NCBI RefSeq assembly: GCF_000196675.2
Contig: NC_015314.1
Coordinates: 62,001-126,000, forward strand
DNA: 64,000 nucleotides
DNA from: Pseudonocardia benzenivorans CB1190
Lineage (GTDB): Bacteria > Actinomycetota > Actinomycetes > Mycobacteriales > Pseudonocardiaceae
Direction of reading: 5' to 3'
Position numbers and translations under genes: made by a program. The notes beneath the pieces were generated by a model. It made no database searches and was not told the DNA's origin. It saw only the letters and a program-made list of their open reading frames with translations. Position 1 is the stretch's first letter; each line of letters opens with the position of its first letter. Below, piece by piece: positions 8,268 through 16,575 of this stretch.

Positions 8268-9502
8268 CGCTGCGTCCCTCTGCTTCCGTGCGGGTGGGCC
8301 GGGCGCTGCGGGGGACGAAGCCCCAGGTCGATCTTCAGCTCGCCGGAGGGCAGCCGGACCACCGGCGGTGCCAGCCGGGTCCAGGACGACTCGCCCGGGG
8401 CCCAGCCCGCGCCGCTCGGCGGCGGGCAACACGACATCACCGCGGGATCGGTGTCGGTGGGGGGCGTGATGGTGTGGGGGCGCGGGCAGGTGCGCTGGAA
8501 GCTCAGCACCCGGGCGGTGACCTCGACGATCAGGCCACCGCACTCGGTGCGCAGGGTCCGCCCCGGAAGGACCACTTCCACGCGCTGCCTGCCCGCGCCC
8601 GACCAGCCCAGGGTGGCGCCCCTGGGATCACGCAGCAGGGTCCGCAGGACCTGTGCGCGACGTGTCGGGTCGTCCTCGTCCCAGGACAGGAACTCCGCGA
8701 CGAACCGCCCGGCGAACGCCGCGCCCTCGAGCTCACCGACCAGCCCCGCCGCCTCGGCACCACCGGGATCGGGCGGTGGCGGGCTCCCGTCCGCGCCGGG
8801 GGTCGCCGGGGCGACGAGGGGGATCGGCAGGGTCGTCGCGGCCCGCCACGGGCCGCGACGCAAGCTCCGCCGGGAGTGCTCACGTGACGGCTGCTCGGGC
8901 CGGTTGAGATCAGGACGGTCGAAATCAGGACGCGGGATGAGGGCTGGGGCCACCGCTGAGGGCATCCACAGCTCGGCGCCATCGGACGCGACACAGCGTG
9001 CGCCCTCGTGCAGCGGCGCGATCGGCGCCCCGGCCGCCGGCCCGGTGAACAGGTGCTGCAACGATGCCGCGCCTACCGCTCCGGGACCTGGCGACAGCCT
9101 CACCCCCGCATCAGCTGCGGCCGGCCCCGGCGCCGCAGACGGGGCCAAGGGCGGAGGGCCGGACCAGGCCGGCCCCGGCGACATCGGCCTCGGCGGCATT
9201 GGAGCCGGTGGGGCGGGCGGCAGCGCAGGCGTCGACACAGCGGCCAGTGAGCGCGTCGGGACCGCGCCAGGGACGAACTCAGGACCGGTGGGCGGAAACG
9301 GCTGCGGTGGCGCTGGTGGCGAGCTCGGCGGCGGAGGTGGCGAGCTTGGCTGCGGCATCGGTGGCGTCCTCGGGACGGGAGGCGCAGAAGCCGTGGGAAC
9401 GGCGTGAGCCGGGGCGACGGCGGGAGGTGCGCTGACGCCCGGGGCGATCTGCCACCCCGCAGCGACGCCACCGCGCCCGCCGTTGCCCCGGCCACGTGCC
9501 AC
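8264..9502 (-). CDS. Pro-rich hypothetical protein, first gene of the conjugation operon
   Basis: A 412-residue protein. Residues 1-150 are strongly Pro/Ser/Ala-rich; the C-terminal 200 residues are folded-looking with a conserved style GRFVAEFLSWDEDDPTRRAQVLRTLL and a TRVLSFQRTCPRPHTI segment near the end. It is not a family I recognise. It overlaps the ATPase gene downstream by 4 bases (ATGA), and both have Pro-rich arms, so they may bind each other or one shared partner. It is the first gene of the minus-strand run. The region upstream (9503-9678) is the divergent promoter region shared with the EspR-like gene. Confidence 0.65.
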   Translation of the reverse strand: MARGRGNGGRGGVAAGWQIAPGVSAPPAVAPAHAVPTASAPPVPRTPPMPQPSSPPPPPSSPPAPPQPFPPTGPEFVPGAVPTRSLAAVSTPALPPAPPAPMPPRPMSPGPAWSGPPPLAPSAAPGPAAADAGVRLSPGPGAVGAASLQHLFTGPAAGAPIAPLHEGARCVASDGAELWMPSAVAPALIPRPDFDRPDLNRPEQPSREHSRRSLRRGPWRAATTLPIPLVAPATPGADGSPPPPDPGGAEAAGLVGELEGAAFAGRFVAEFLSWDEDDPTRRAQVLRTLLRDPRGATLGWSGAGRQRVEVVLPGRTLRTECGGLIVEVTARVLSFQRTCPRPHTITPPTDTDPAVMSCCPPPSGAGWAPGESSWTRLAPPVVRLPSGELKIDLGLRPPQRPAHPHGSRGTQR

Positions 9503-9612
9503 CGGAGGCCCCCTTCCAACGACATCACATCGCCATCCCCCGATGGCAGGCGCAACTCTACAGATTCGCTTCTTCCGCGCAATAGGCGTGTCAGATCTAG
9601 CTACCGAGACGT

Positions 9613-9624
9613 GTACCCGGGTAC
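9613..9624. promoter_or_regulatory. 12-bp perfect palindrome in divergent intergenic region
   Basis: GTACCCGGGTAC lies between the conjugation operon (minus strand) and the EspR-like regulator operon (plus strand). It is 55 bases ahead of the regulator start. Its central placement makes it a candidate operator for that regulator, controlling both directions. I see no other strong promoter element in 9503-9678. Confidence 0.4.
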
Positions 9625-9678
9625 GGTGCAGTCAACAGGTCCGCTACTGGTTCGATGGTGACGGGCTGAGGGAACGCG

Positions 9679-10296
9679 ATGCCGAGCGGAGGTCGCGCCC
9701 CGGACACGGGTTGGGCGCGCCGCCGATTACCGGTGATGGGTGTGCTCGGAGAGGAGCTGGGTGTGGGACTGACCTTCGCGGACCGGCTGAACATGGTGTT
9801 CGCCGCGTTCCTGCAGCCACCCAACGAGATCGGCGAGCGGGTGGAGTGGACGAACACCCAGGTCGTGCGGGCCATGGAGCACCTGCACGGGCGCCCGATC
9901 TGCACCGTCGGGCATCTGCGGTCGCTGCGCAATGGCAGCCGCACCAAGCCGTCGGTGGAGATCGCCAGCAGCCTGGCCCGCACATTCGAGTACCTCTCGC
10001 GCACCGAGCCCGAACCCGGCCGGGCCTCCGCGCTCGCGGCCTACCTCGTCCTGGACCCGGCCGAAGGAAGCGCCGAGGACCTCGACACCATCCGCGGCAT
10101 CCACGCCCAGCTCGAGCAGGCGATCGCCGTGCGCGACAGCGGCTTCCAGATGGACAGCCGCCCGCAGGTCGTCGGGATCATGGCCCGCCTCGGTGACCTC
10201 GAGGACGAGGAGTCCCTGCAAGCCGTCGAGGCCCTCGTCGAGCAGCTCGGCCAGGAGGAGAAGAGCCGCCGCGGCAAGCTGCGCCGCCGCAAGTGA
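9679..10296 (+). CDS. EspR-like helix-turn-helix regulator
   Basis: A 205-residue protein. Residues about 30-100 contain a helix-turn-helix with the EspR style of layout (TFADRLNMVFAAF ... TNTQVVRAMEHLH ... CTVGHLRSLRNGSRTKPS), then IASSLARTFEYL. The C-terminal half is helical and charged and may dimerise (EQAIAVRDSGFQMDSRPQV). It ends very basic (KSRRGKLRRRK). It is the first gene of a plus-strand operon, 40 bases ahead of a membrane protein and followed by an ImmA/IrrE-type peptidase. It likely represses its own operon and perhaps the divergent transfer operon. A start a little further inside (GTGCTCGG, about 9739) is possible. Confidence 0.8.
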   Translation: MPSGGRAPDTGWARRRLPVMGVLGEELGVGLTFADRLNMVFAAFLQPPNEIGERVEWTNTQVVRAMEHLHGRPICTVGHLRSLRNGSRTKPSVEIASSLARTFEYLSRTEPEPGRASALAAYLVLDPAEGSAEDLDTIRGIHAQLEQAIAVRDSGFQMDSRPQVVGIMARLGDLEDEESLQAVEALVEQLGQEEKSRRGKLRRRK

Positions 10297-10336
10297 CTCC
10301 CAGGCCCTCCCAGGACGACGCCGTGAAGGGGATGTG

Positions 10337-11485
10337 GTGAGCGGGGTCGTCGACGTCGCGTTCCGGGTGCTCGCGATCCTGCTCTGGGCGGCCCTGATCG
10401 TGGCGACGGTGCGGCTGACCAGCCTCCGGACCCTCGGCTGGATCGGGGCGCTGGCCCTGGCGGTGACGCTGCGGATCCGCCCGATCGGGGCCAGCGTCGA
10501 CATCCTCACCGGCCGGCTGGCGCTGAGCGTCCTGGCCTCGGACCTGCTGCTGATCGCCGCGGTCACCCTGCTCACCTGCACCCACCTGCGCCAACGCTGC
10601 CGGCCCCGGCTCCTGGCCGTCGCCACCGTCGCCGGTGTCGTCGTGTGCGCGGGCTGGGGTGTCGGGATCGCTCCCGGCCCGGCCTCTGTCGCCCCGGACG
10701 GGGTGCTCCCGCTGCTCGGGCGGCCCGGGGTGCTGGTCGGGCTGCTCGCGTTCTGCGTGTTCGTCGTGCTCGCCGCGGCGCTGTTCGTGCAGACCACCGC
10801 GCGGGCGCTGCTCGACCTCGCCCCCGGCGCGCTGCGCCGCGACCTCACCGCGGCCGCCGCGCTGGCCGGGGCGGTGCTGGCCTGGGCCCTGACCGCCACC
10901 GTGTTCACCGTCCGCGCGCTCGCCGTCGGGGGGCTGTCGGCGGGGGTCTACCAGCTGCTCGACGCCGCCCTCGCCGTCCTGGTCGGGCTGGGCATCGCCG
11001 CCGGGGCCCGCCCACTGCTGCGCGGGCGCGGCGTCGCCCCCGACGTCCAGCACGAACAGGTCCTGCAGCTGCACCGCTGGCTCACCGACCGCACCCGCCG
11101 CGCCACCACCAGCCCCGCCGCGGTGGCCGACCTGTTCGTCGCGGTCGTGGAGATCCGCGACCGGATCTGGGCGGTCCAGCGCTGGGTCCACCCCGACGAG
11201 GTCACCCAGGCCGTCGCGATCGGCCGCCGCCTCGGGCTGTCGGGCCCGGACGCCCGCGCGTTCGCCGTCGGCGTCTGTCTGGAGATCGGCATCGCCGGAG
11301 TCGAGGCCGACGACCCCCAAGAACCCCGCGGCGCGGACCTGAGCGCCCTCGGCGGATCCAGCGTCCAAGCCCAGGAAATCGCCTGGCTCGCCCAGGTCCA
11401 GCGCGTCCGCACCGAGCACTACGCCGCCGCCGCGGCCGCGGAAATCCTGCACGGAACCACCGCCCGCCACGCTGGCGCCATGTGA
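10337..11485 (+). CDS. DUF6545 / MAB_1171c-type polytopic membrane protein
   Basis: GTG at 10337 (another at 10334) with GAAGGGG just upstream; about 382 residues. Residues 1-235 contain about seven hydrophobic helices (AFRVLAILLWAALIVATVRL is the first). The last 140 residues form a soluble domain (VLQLHRWLTDRTRR ... VVEIRDRIWAVQRWVHPDEVTQAV). This arrangement, next to an XRE-type regulator and a metallopeptidase, matches what I know as the MAB_1171c family of putative transporters; the cytosolic part corresponds to DUF6545. Transport has not been shown for the family to my knowledge. A membrane sensor that feeds the peptidase is as likely. Confidence 0.75.
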   Translation: MSGVVDVAFRVLAILLWAALIVATVRLTSLRTLGWIGALALAVTLRIRPIGASVDILTGRLALSVLASDLLLIAAVTLLTCTHLRQRCRPRLLAVATVAGVVVCAGWGVGIAPGPASVAPDGVLPLLGRPGVLVGLLAFCVFVVLAAALFVQTTARALLDLAPGALRRDLTAAAALAGAVLAWALTATVFTVRALAVGGLSAGVYQLLDAALAVLVGLGIAAGARPLLRGRGVAPDVQHEQVLQLHRWLTDRTRRATTSPAAVADLFVAVVEIRDRIWAVQRWVHPDEVTQAVAIGRRLGLSGPDARAFAVGVCLEIGIAGVEADDPQEPRGADLSALGGSSVQAQEIAWLAQVQRVRTEHYAAAAAAEILHGTTARHAGAM

Positions 11486-11549
11486 TCATGAACGTGCGAT
11501 CCGCCCCAGGCCCCACCTGCAGAGGTCAGAGGAGTTCGAGGAGCACCGG

Positions 11550-12164
11550 ATGAGCCGCGCCGAGCAGCTGCCCGACGCCGAGGACGCTGTGACCGAGCAC
11601 GCCCGGGAGCATCTGAGGGCGACCGACCACGCCACCCTGGCCCGCTGCCGGCGGCGCCTGCGCGCCCTGCTGCCCGAGCTGCCCGACACCCTCGAGGAGC
11701 TCCGCGCGCGGATGGAGGCCATCCGCGGCCGTGAGATCGACCTGCAGATCACCGACCCCGGCACCCTGAAACTCCCGTCCGGGTTGTGGAGCCAGCTGCG
11801 CGCCACCGGTGACCGGCCCGCCCGCGACCTGATCTGGGTCGACCGGCGCACCAGCCCGTTCGCCCGCACCGTGGTCGCCTGCCACGAGTTCGGCCACATG
11901 ATCTGCGGCCACGACCCGCAACCCACCCGCGAGGCCGTCGCCGACCCAAAGCCGCTCACCGAGCTCGCTCCCCGGCTCTCGCTCGACCCCGCCCAGATCA
12001 GTGCGGTCATCGGCCGCTGCGGCGAACCCTACGAACCCGGCTCCCCGGAGTGGCAGCGCGAACGCGAGGCCGAGCTCACCGGGCGCATCCTCGCCCAGCA
12101 CATCCTCGACCCCGACCGAGCCCGCTCTCGCGGGCTGCTGCGCGCGCTCAAGGGACGCCGCTAA
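11550..12164 (+). CDS. ImmA/IrrE-type (M78-like) zinc metallopeptidase
   Basis: A 204-residue protein. The N-terminal 75 residues are helical and charged. The zinc motif is clear: VACHEFGHMICGHD, where HEFGH gives the two His ligands and the catalytic Glu; a downstream Glu in QREREAELTGR could be the third ligand. Proteins of the ImmA/IrrE type typically cleave a repressor or anti-repressor in response to a signal. It ends the regulator/membrane protein/peptidase operon, 64 bases after the membrane gene. The EspR-like regulator or its own partner is the obvious candidate substrate, by inference. Confidence 0.8.
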   Translation: MSRAEQLPDAEDAVTEHAREHLRATDHATLARCRRRLRALLPELPDTLEELRARMEAIRGREIDLQITDPGTLKLPSGLWSQLRATGDRPARDLIWVDRRTSPFARTVVACHEFGHMICGHDPQPTREAVADPKPLTELAPRLSLDPAQISAVIGRCGEPYEPGSPEWQREREAELTGRILAQHILDPDRARSRGLLRALKGRR

Positions 12165-12184
12165 GGCTCGCGACCGCGCCAGCG

Positions 12185-12610
12185 CTATCCGACGGGCGCC
12201 ACCAGGGATTCCGCGCCGGCGGCGGGCGCTGTTGTGCGAGCCACCGTGCTGCGCCTCGTCGTCGGCGGTGCGGCGGTGGTGGTCACCGGCGGCGCAACTG
12301 TGGTGGTCACCGGCGGAGCGGGCGGTGTTGCCTGCGGCGGAACCGTGGGCTGCACCGGAGGCGCAACGGGTGGCCGCGGGGCCTGGCGCCCTCCGCCGTT
12401 GCCGTACCACTGACGGCCCCGGTCGTCGGTGGGCGTGCAGAAGAACCCGGCGTCGGTGTCACCGGGCCGGATCGGGGTGCACCACAGGGAGAAGCCGTCG
12501 TCGTCGCGGCCGCCGGGGGACGCCGACGCCGAGGTGGCCACCACGACAGCGGCGCCGGACGCGATCGCCACCGCCGCAGCGATGACCGCGAACTTGCGGG
12601 TGATCTTCAC
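12185..12610 (-). CDS. small secreted Pro/Thr-rich protein
   Basis: GTG start at 12610, 141 residues. It has a typical signal peptide (KITRKFAVIAAAVAIASGAAVVVATSASAS) with an Ala-x-Ala cleavage site. A short mature domain with two Cys (LWCTPIRPGDTDAGFFCTP) follows, probably disulphide bonded, then a Pro/Thr-rich tail. It converges with the peptidase gene (stop 20 bases away). It has no recognised domain. A wall-associated or surface role is inferred only from composition. Confidence 0.65.
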   Translation of the reverse strand: MKITRKFAVIAAAVAIASGAAVVVATSASASPGGRDDDGFSLWCTPIRPGDTDAGFFCTPTDDRGRQWYGNGGGRQAPRPPVAPPVQPTVPPQATPPAPPVTTTVAPPVTTTAAPPTTRRSTVARTTAPAAGAESLVAPVG

Positions 12611-12811
12611 GAAGAGACTCCGGGGGAGAGCGGGGGGAGCGTGCTCTCCCGGGTTCGATCTTGACCGACCGTGTCGTTACGCGCGATGCGCCACCGTGAC
12701 CTGGGTTCGGCCACCTGGCCCAACCGGTGACGACGAACGGTCCGCCCGACCGGCACACCTGTCGACCCCGCCCTGGAAGCGCGCGACTGCTACGCAGGCT
12801 TGGAAGGGCGA

Positions 12812-13063
12812 CTACGACGACGGCCGGGGCGACGACGGGCGGAGGCGGGCGCGGCGCTGGGCGATGAGCCGCTCGGCGTGTGCGAGCCACGCCTCGCGAT
12901 ACCCGGCCGGCTCCTGCCCGTCGGTCCAGGGGTAGTCCGAGGTGGTGAGCTCGGTGGCCGCGTAGGTCACCTCGTGCATGAACGCCCGGCCTCCCACAGC
13001 GATGGCATCGCCCATCAGTTCGTCTTGGCGGTCCGGCTCGTAGGGCACCTCGTGGCCATACAT
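12812..13063 (-). CDS. small hypothetical protein
   Basis: 83 residues starting MYGHEVPYEPDRQDEL, acidic in the first half and ending in an Arg/Ser-rich tail (LIAQRRARLRPSSPRPSS). It follows the coiled-coil gene by about 20 bases in the same direction, so they are probably one transcript. No domain is recognised. Confidence 0.5.
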   Translation of the reverse strand: MYGHEVPYEPDRQDELMGDAIAVGGRAFMHEVTYAATELTTSDYPWTDGQEPAGYREAWLAHAERLIAQRRARLRPSSPRPSS

Positions 13064-13084
13064 CGACGCGTCCGCGGCCTGGGC

Positions 13085-14581
13085 TCAGCCGACTGGGGCG
13101 CCGGAGGTGCCCCCGACGAACTGGGCCATCCGCCCACCCGGGGTGTTCATCGCGGTGTTGTAGGCCTCGGCCGGCGTCATCCCCCCACCCGAGCCACCCG
13201 AGCCACCGGAGTCCCCACCCGAGGAGTCCCCACCAGAGGAGTCCCCACCGGAGGAGCGCTTGGCACTGCTGCCGGAGTCCGAGCCCGAGCCCGAGCCCGA
13301 GTCCGAGCCCGAGTCCGAGCCGGAGTCCGACGAGCTGGGCTTGGCCGCGGCCTTGCGCTGCGAGCCCGACCCGGACGAGCCCGACCCCGAGGAGCCCGAG
13401 TCCGACGAGCCCGAGGCGCCGGAGCTGCTGTGCGTGGGGGAGCCCTCGACGGCGTTGCGCACCGGCTGGGTGGCCGAGTCGGCGGTGCCGACGGTGTCGC
13501 TGACCGGGCGGATCGGCGTGACCGGCTTGCGGGCCTGCGACGGCGCACCGTCGGCCAGCACCGCGGGGTCGCGGCGGTCGCTGTTCCCGGTGACCGGCGG
13601 GGTGTGCGATCCGCTGACCGGCGGCGGCGGGGCGGGCCGGTGGTTGCGCAGGTCCAGCACTTGGCTGGCCAGCGCGGAGGTCTGGTCGGTCGGATCGGGG
13701 ACCGGGCTGCTCGACACGACGGACACACTCTGCTGCAGCCGCGCCAGGTCGGCCTGCCGCGCGGCCCGCTCCTGCTCGAGCAGGTCGCGGCGGGCGGTCA
13801 GCGAGTCGCGCACGAACTGCTGATCCGGGGTCAGCTTGCCGTGGGGCAGCCCGTCGAGCACCGCGGTGATCTGGGCGAGCTGGCGGTCCAGGTCCGCGAG
13901 CTGGCCCCGGGCTTGGGCGAGCTGGTCGGCGGTCGCGAGCTGGCCCTGCAGCGCGGCGCGCTGCTGCTCGAGCAAGGTCTTGCGCGCCAGCAGCTCCTGC
14001 ACGACCGCGGGGGTCGCCCCGGCGTAGAGCGGGGCGATCTGGCTGTCCCACACCGCCTCGGCCGAGGTGATCGAGTCGAGCTGGGAGTTGATCGAAGCCA
14101 GCGAGATCTTGGCCTGGGACTCCCAGTCCGCCTGCGCCACCACGCGCGGCGCGTGGTCGGGGTCGAACCAGTCGGGCAGGTTCTTCACCGCGAACGTGCC
14201 ACCGGCCGCGACCACACCCGCGGCGGCCACCACGCCGACGAACCGGCGCGTCGCCCGCGCGCGGGCCGCGCGGGCCGCTTCCTTCCGCTGGTACTTCTCG
14301 GCGATCTCGGCATCGACCAGCACCTTCCGGCGCCGGCCCGGCCCGGCCGTCGAGGGCAGGCTGCTCAACGCGTCGACGGCCAGCCCGATGCCCGGTCGCG
14401 GCCCCGTCCCCGCGGAGCGCGCCGCGGACATGTCGCCGGCGACGCTCGCGGTCGCGCCGCGCAGCAGCGCGCGATGGGCGGCGTGATGTGCCGGGGTGCA
14501 GTACCGGCGCGGCGGGCGCCCGTCCTCGACGTCCGGCACGGTCTGTGTGCAGTCGGGCAACGCGCACTGCGGCCGATCCAC
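13085..14581 (-). CDS. Cys-motif, membrane-spanning coiled-coil protein with Ser/Gly-rich tail
   Basis: I prefer GTG 14581 because AGGGGG lies four bases ahead; a TTG at 14638 would add 19 residues. The N-terminus has a Cys pattern of the YC type common in actinobacteria (CALPDCTQT ... GRPPRRYCTPAHHAAH), a likely metal-binding knuckle. One membrane helix follows near residues 130-150 (RFVGVVAAAGVVAAGGTFAV). About 160 residues of Gln/Leu-rich coiled coil come next (LARKTLLEQQRAALQGQLA). A long Ser/Asp/Gly tail then leads to a folded C-terminal end (GGMTPAEAYNTAMNTPGG). It is probably an inner-membrane scaffold of the transfer apparatus. The Cys motif resembles that of the coiled-coil protein at 59200. 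Confidence 0.65.
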   Translation of the reverse strand: MDRPQCALPDCTQTVPDVEDGRPPRRYCTPAHHAAHRALLRGATASVAGDMSAARSAGTGPRPGIGLAVDALSSLPSTAGPGRRRKVLVDAEIAEKYQRKEAARAARARATRRFVGVVAAAGVVAAGGTFAVKNLPDWFDPDHAPRVVAQADWESQAKISLASINSQLDSITSAEAVWDSQIAPLYAGATPAVVQELLARKTLLEQQRAALQGQLATADQLAQARGQLADLDRQLAQITAVLDGLPHGKLTPDQQFVRDSLTARRDLLEQERAARQADLARLQQSVSVVSSSPVPDPTDQTSALASQVLDLRNHRPAPPPPVSGSHTPPVTGNSDRRDPAVLADGAPSQARKPVTPIRPVSDTVGTADSATQPVRNAVEGSPTHSSSGASGSSDSGSSGSGSSGSGSQRKAAAKPSSSDSGSDSGSDSGSGSGSDSGSSAKRSSGGDSSGGDSSGGDSGGSGGSGGGMTPAEAYNTAMNTPGGRMAQFVGGTSGAPVG

Positions 14582-15043
14582 GACGCCCCCTAAGATCACC
14601 ACGCGCGGTCGCTCCAGCACGTCGAACCATCTCGACAACGCGGGACTGCGAGTCGCGCCAAATACCCATCTCCATTTTCCTCAGACAAGACAGGTGCTGG
14701 CAAACCCATGCTGGCCTGGGGAAATGTTGAGAATGCGATCATCGCCGTTCGGCGACGGCATCACTGCTACCGACGGTCATGGAACGCGCGGTCGAGCAGC
14801 TCGTTCGGATCAGCACGACCGTCGGCGGCGAGGTGGCGGTGCAGCAGACCGTGACCCGTCCGGGGACAAGTGCCACCATCAGTGTGATCATCGGCCACAC
14901 TGATCATGCTGGCCGCCCGGGGCCGGCTGCGAAGCGTGGGAGGCGCCGTGGCCCCAAGATCACCCAGACGGGCCCCGACGTCCACGACATCCCCGCCGAC
15001 GACCGCCTCCACCAGGAAATCCGCGGCCCAGCGGGCGCCGGGG
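14582..15043. other. divergent intergenic region
   Basis: 462 bases between the coiled-coil gene and the XRE-type regulator. Two BclI-type hexamers TGATCA lie at 14885-14890 and 14901-14906, and the same stretch reads through on several frames without a convincing coding pattern. This is the likely site of both promoters; I see no terminator-like hairpin. Confidence 0.4.
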
Positions 15044-15475
15044 ATGAGCGTGCCGGAGAAGGTCGAGCGGCTGTTCGCGACTGTGAAGCCGGCCGGCGGG
15101 CTCGGCCGCGAGTACACCCACCCCGAGATCGCCGAACGCGCCGCCGCGGCCGGCTACGCGATCTCGCCCAGCTACGTCTGGCAGCTGCGCCACAACCCCG
15201 AGAAGCGGCCCACGATGCGTTCGCTGGAAGCACTCGCCGCCGCGTTCGAGGTGCCCGTGGCGTACTTCTTAGACGACGACGCCGCCACCGCGCTGCGTGA
15301 TGACCTCGCGCTGCTCGCCGCCCTGCGCGACCCAGCAGTTCGTGACCTCGCCATCCGCGCCTACGGCCTGTCGGCCGAGACCGTCGCCGCCCTCGCCACG
15401 TTCGCCGACCGGGCCCGGGAATGGGAAGGGCTCGGCCCTCCCTCTCTCACCGACGCGCCGACTGACCTCGGGTGA
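15044..15475 (+). CDS. XRE/EspR-like helix-turn-helix regulator
   Basis: Start at ATG 15044 (MSVPEKVERLF); longer in-frame starts lack homology-like sequence. 143 residues. The helix-turn-helix lies at about 20-85: YTHPEIAERAAAAGY, SPSYVWQLRHNPEKRP and SLEALAAAFEVPVAYFLDDD, the layout common in Streptomyces and mycobacterial EspR-like regulators. The C-terminal helices (LALLAALRDPAVRDLAIRAY) may form the dimer. It is a candidate regulator of the coiled-coil gene that is divergent from it. Confidence 0.8.
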   Translation: MSVPEKVERLFATVKPAGGLGREYTHPEIAERAAAAGYAISPSYVWQLRHNPEKRPTMRSLEALAAAFEVPVAYFLDDDAATALRDDLALLAALRDPAVRDLAIRAYGLSAETVAALATFADRAREWEGLGPPSLTDAPTDLG

Positions 15476-15628
15476 GGTCGGTCGTGGTCATCGTGGTTCG
15501 CCAGCTACAGGCGATGGCCGGGGGCCGGGGCGACGGATCGTGACCGCCGTTCCGTAGGTCGCCGCGACCCTCTGATCCACGCACGGCGCCGCCCGGCCGA
15601 GTGCCCCCTGCCCAGCCGGGCGACATCG

Positions 15629-15817
15629 TCACCGGCGAAGCCCGCCCCACCACTCCAGGACCCCCACGTCGGAGAGGATCACCAGCAGCAGGACCACCAC
15701 GACGGCGCTGATCATCCACCGGGTCCAGGGGGCCCAACTGTCGGCGGCGACCGCCGAGCAGAACGCCGCCCAGGCGCCGTGTCCAGGCATGCCGCTCCCC
15801 ATTCCGCTACTGCACAT
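15629..15817 (-). CDS. 62-residue single-span membrane protein
   Basis: ATG 15817 is preceded by GGAGGGG at good spacing. The protein starts MCSSGMGSGMPGHGAW, then has one hydrophobic helix (MISAVVVVLLLVILSDVGVL) and a short tail with WWGGLRR. It is too short for a channel of its own and may be a subunit or immunity/entry-exclusion type protein. That is a guess based on size and plasmid context. Confidence 0.5.
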   Translation of the reverse strand: MCSSGMGSGMPGHGAWAAFCSAVAADSWAPWTRWMISAVVVVLLLVILSDVGVLEWWGGLRR

Positions 15818-16261
15818 CGTTTTCCCCTCCAGGGGTGAGAAACCGTCACCGGACGATTCGCCGGTATCTGTTTTGCGAGCCGCGGGGGCCTCTGGACAAT
15901 GTGTACCGGAGTGGGGCGTGGGCCCGCAAACGACGCGCAACCGGGTGATGATCTCGCCGTCCTGTCATTCTCGACCGGGAGCTGGCGCGGGGGACGCGAC
16001 TCTACGCAACCGGGTCTGAGCTGGTTAGATCAGGTCAGCAGGGCGAGCAAACGAGCAACCGGGAAGATCCGCAGGTCGCGCCGCACATGGGCTGTCTTTC
16101 TCCGATGTCTTTTCGCCATGGAAAGCCGGCCAAGCCGTTTTTCTGTCATTGTCGGCATGTTTAAGTCGCTGCAGTTATCGCAATATATGCCTGCATCGGG
16201 GGTGAAAATTCGTGCCCCTGTTCCACCCATTCGGAGCAGCTTCGACGACGGGAGGGGTGGC
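15818..16261. other. intergenic region with three GCAACCGGG repeats
   Basis: About 440 bases without a convincing gene. The 9-mer GCAACCGGG occurs at 15937-15945, 16006-16014 and 16055-16063 in the same orientation, at spacings of 69 and 49 bases. The flanks differ (GCGCAACC, TACGCAACC, GAGCAACC). These could be binding sites for a plasmid protein; the spacing is not that of regular iterons. The 3' half is less GC-rich than the surroundings. Confidence 0.35.
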
Positions 16262-16500
16262 GTGGCCGACATCGACGACATCAAGCAGCGCGGCGGCATG
16301 ATCGCCCTGCTCCCCGCCGACCGCGACCTCGTCGTCGTCGTCGTCGACGGCGACGACACCGCGCCCGACGAACTGGCCGGGGACATGTACCGGGTGGAAA
16401 CGCGACGGGCTACTCATCCCGCAGGGCATCACCGCCAAGGGTCGGCCGCTGGATCGACGGCCACGAGGCCGCACTGATCGCCGTGAAGAAACCCATCGGC
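16262..16500 (+). pseudogene. small broken gene (two apparent frameshifts)
   Basis: GTG 16262 has GGAGGGG upstream. The first 45 codons read coherently (VADIDDIKQRGGMIALLPAD, then acidic DGDDTAPDEL). After GDMYR the sense continues in a second frame (WKRDGLLIPQGITAKG), then in a third (RWIDGHEAALIAVKK). As it stands the first frame ends at 16477, 71 residues. Either it is decaying or the sequence has errors here. Function unknown. Confidence 0.4.
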
Positions 16501-16554
16501 TGTGGCTCGGCGGGGCGGCCCCCGACCCGCCACCCAGAGGCAACGACAATGACT

Positions 16555-16575
16555 CATAATCGAACGTATGTTCGA
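16555..16575 (+). promoter_or_regulatory. leaderless-type promoter with LexA (SOS) box
   Basis: A -10 like CATAAT (16555-16560) is followed seven bases later by the ATG at 16568. The palindrome TCGAACGTATGTTCGA (16560-16575) fits the actinobacterial/Bacillus SOS consensus CGAACRNRYGTTCG at every position and covers the start codon. LexA bound here would block initiation, so the gene is probably induced by DNA damage. It is the clearest regulatory site in the window. Confidence 0.8.

Noticed and set aside
10178..11470. Minus-strand frame opposite the DUF6545-type gene
   Set aside because: The plus strand has the membrane helices, ribosome site and operon spacing; the minus frame is Gly/Asp/Arg-rich without motif.
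13200..13420. GAGCCCGAG-type tandem repeats on the plus strand
   Set aside because: They encode the Ser/Asp/Gly tail of the coiled-coil protein in the minus direction; not a separate repeat element.
12459..14675. Minus-strand frame of 738 codons spanning several genes
   Set aside because: It is a different frame on the same strand as the coiled-coil gene; its sequence is low-complexity and it crosses two convincing genes.
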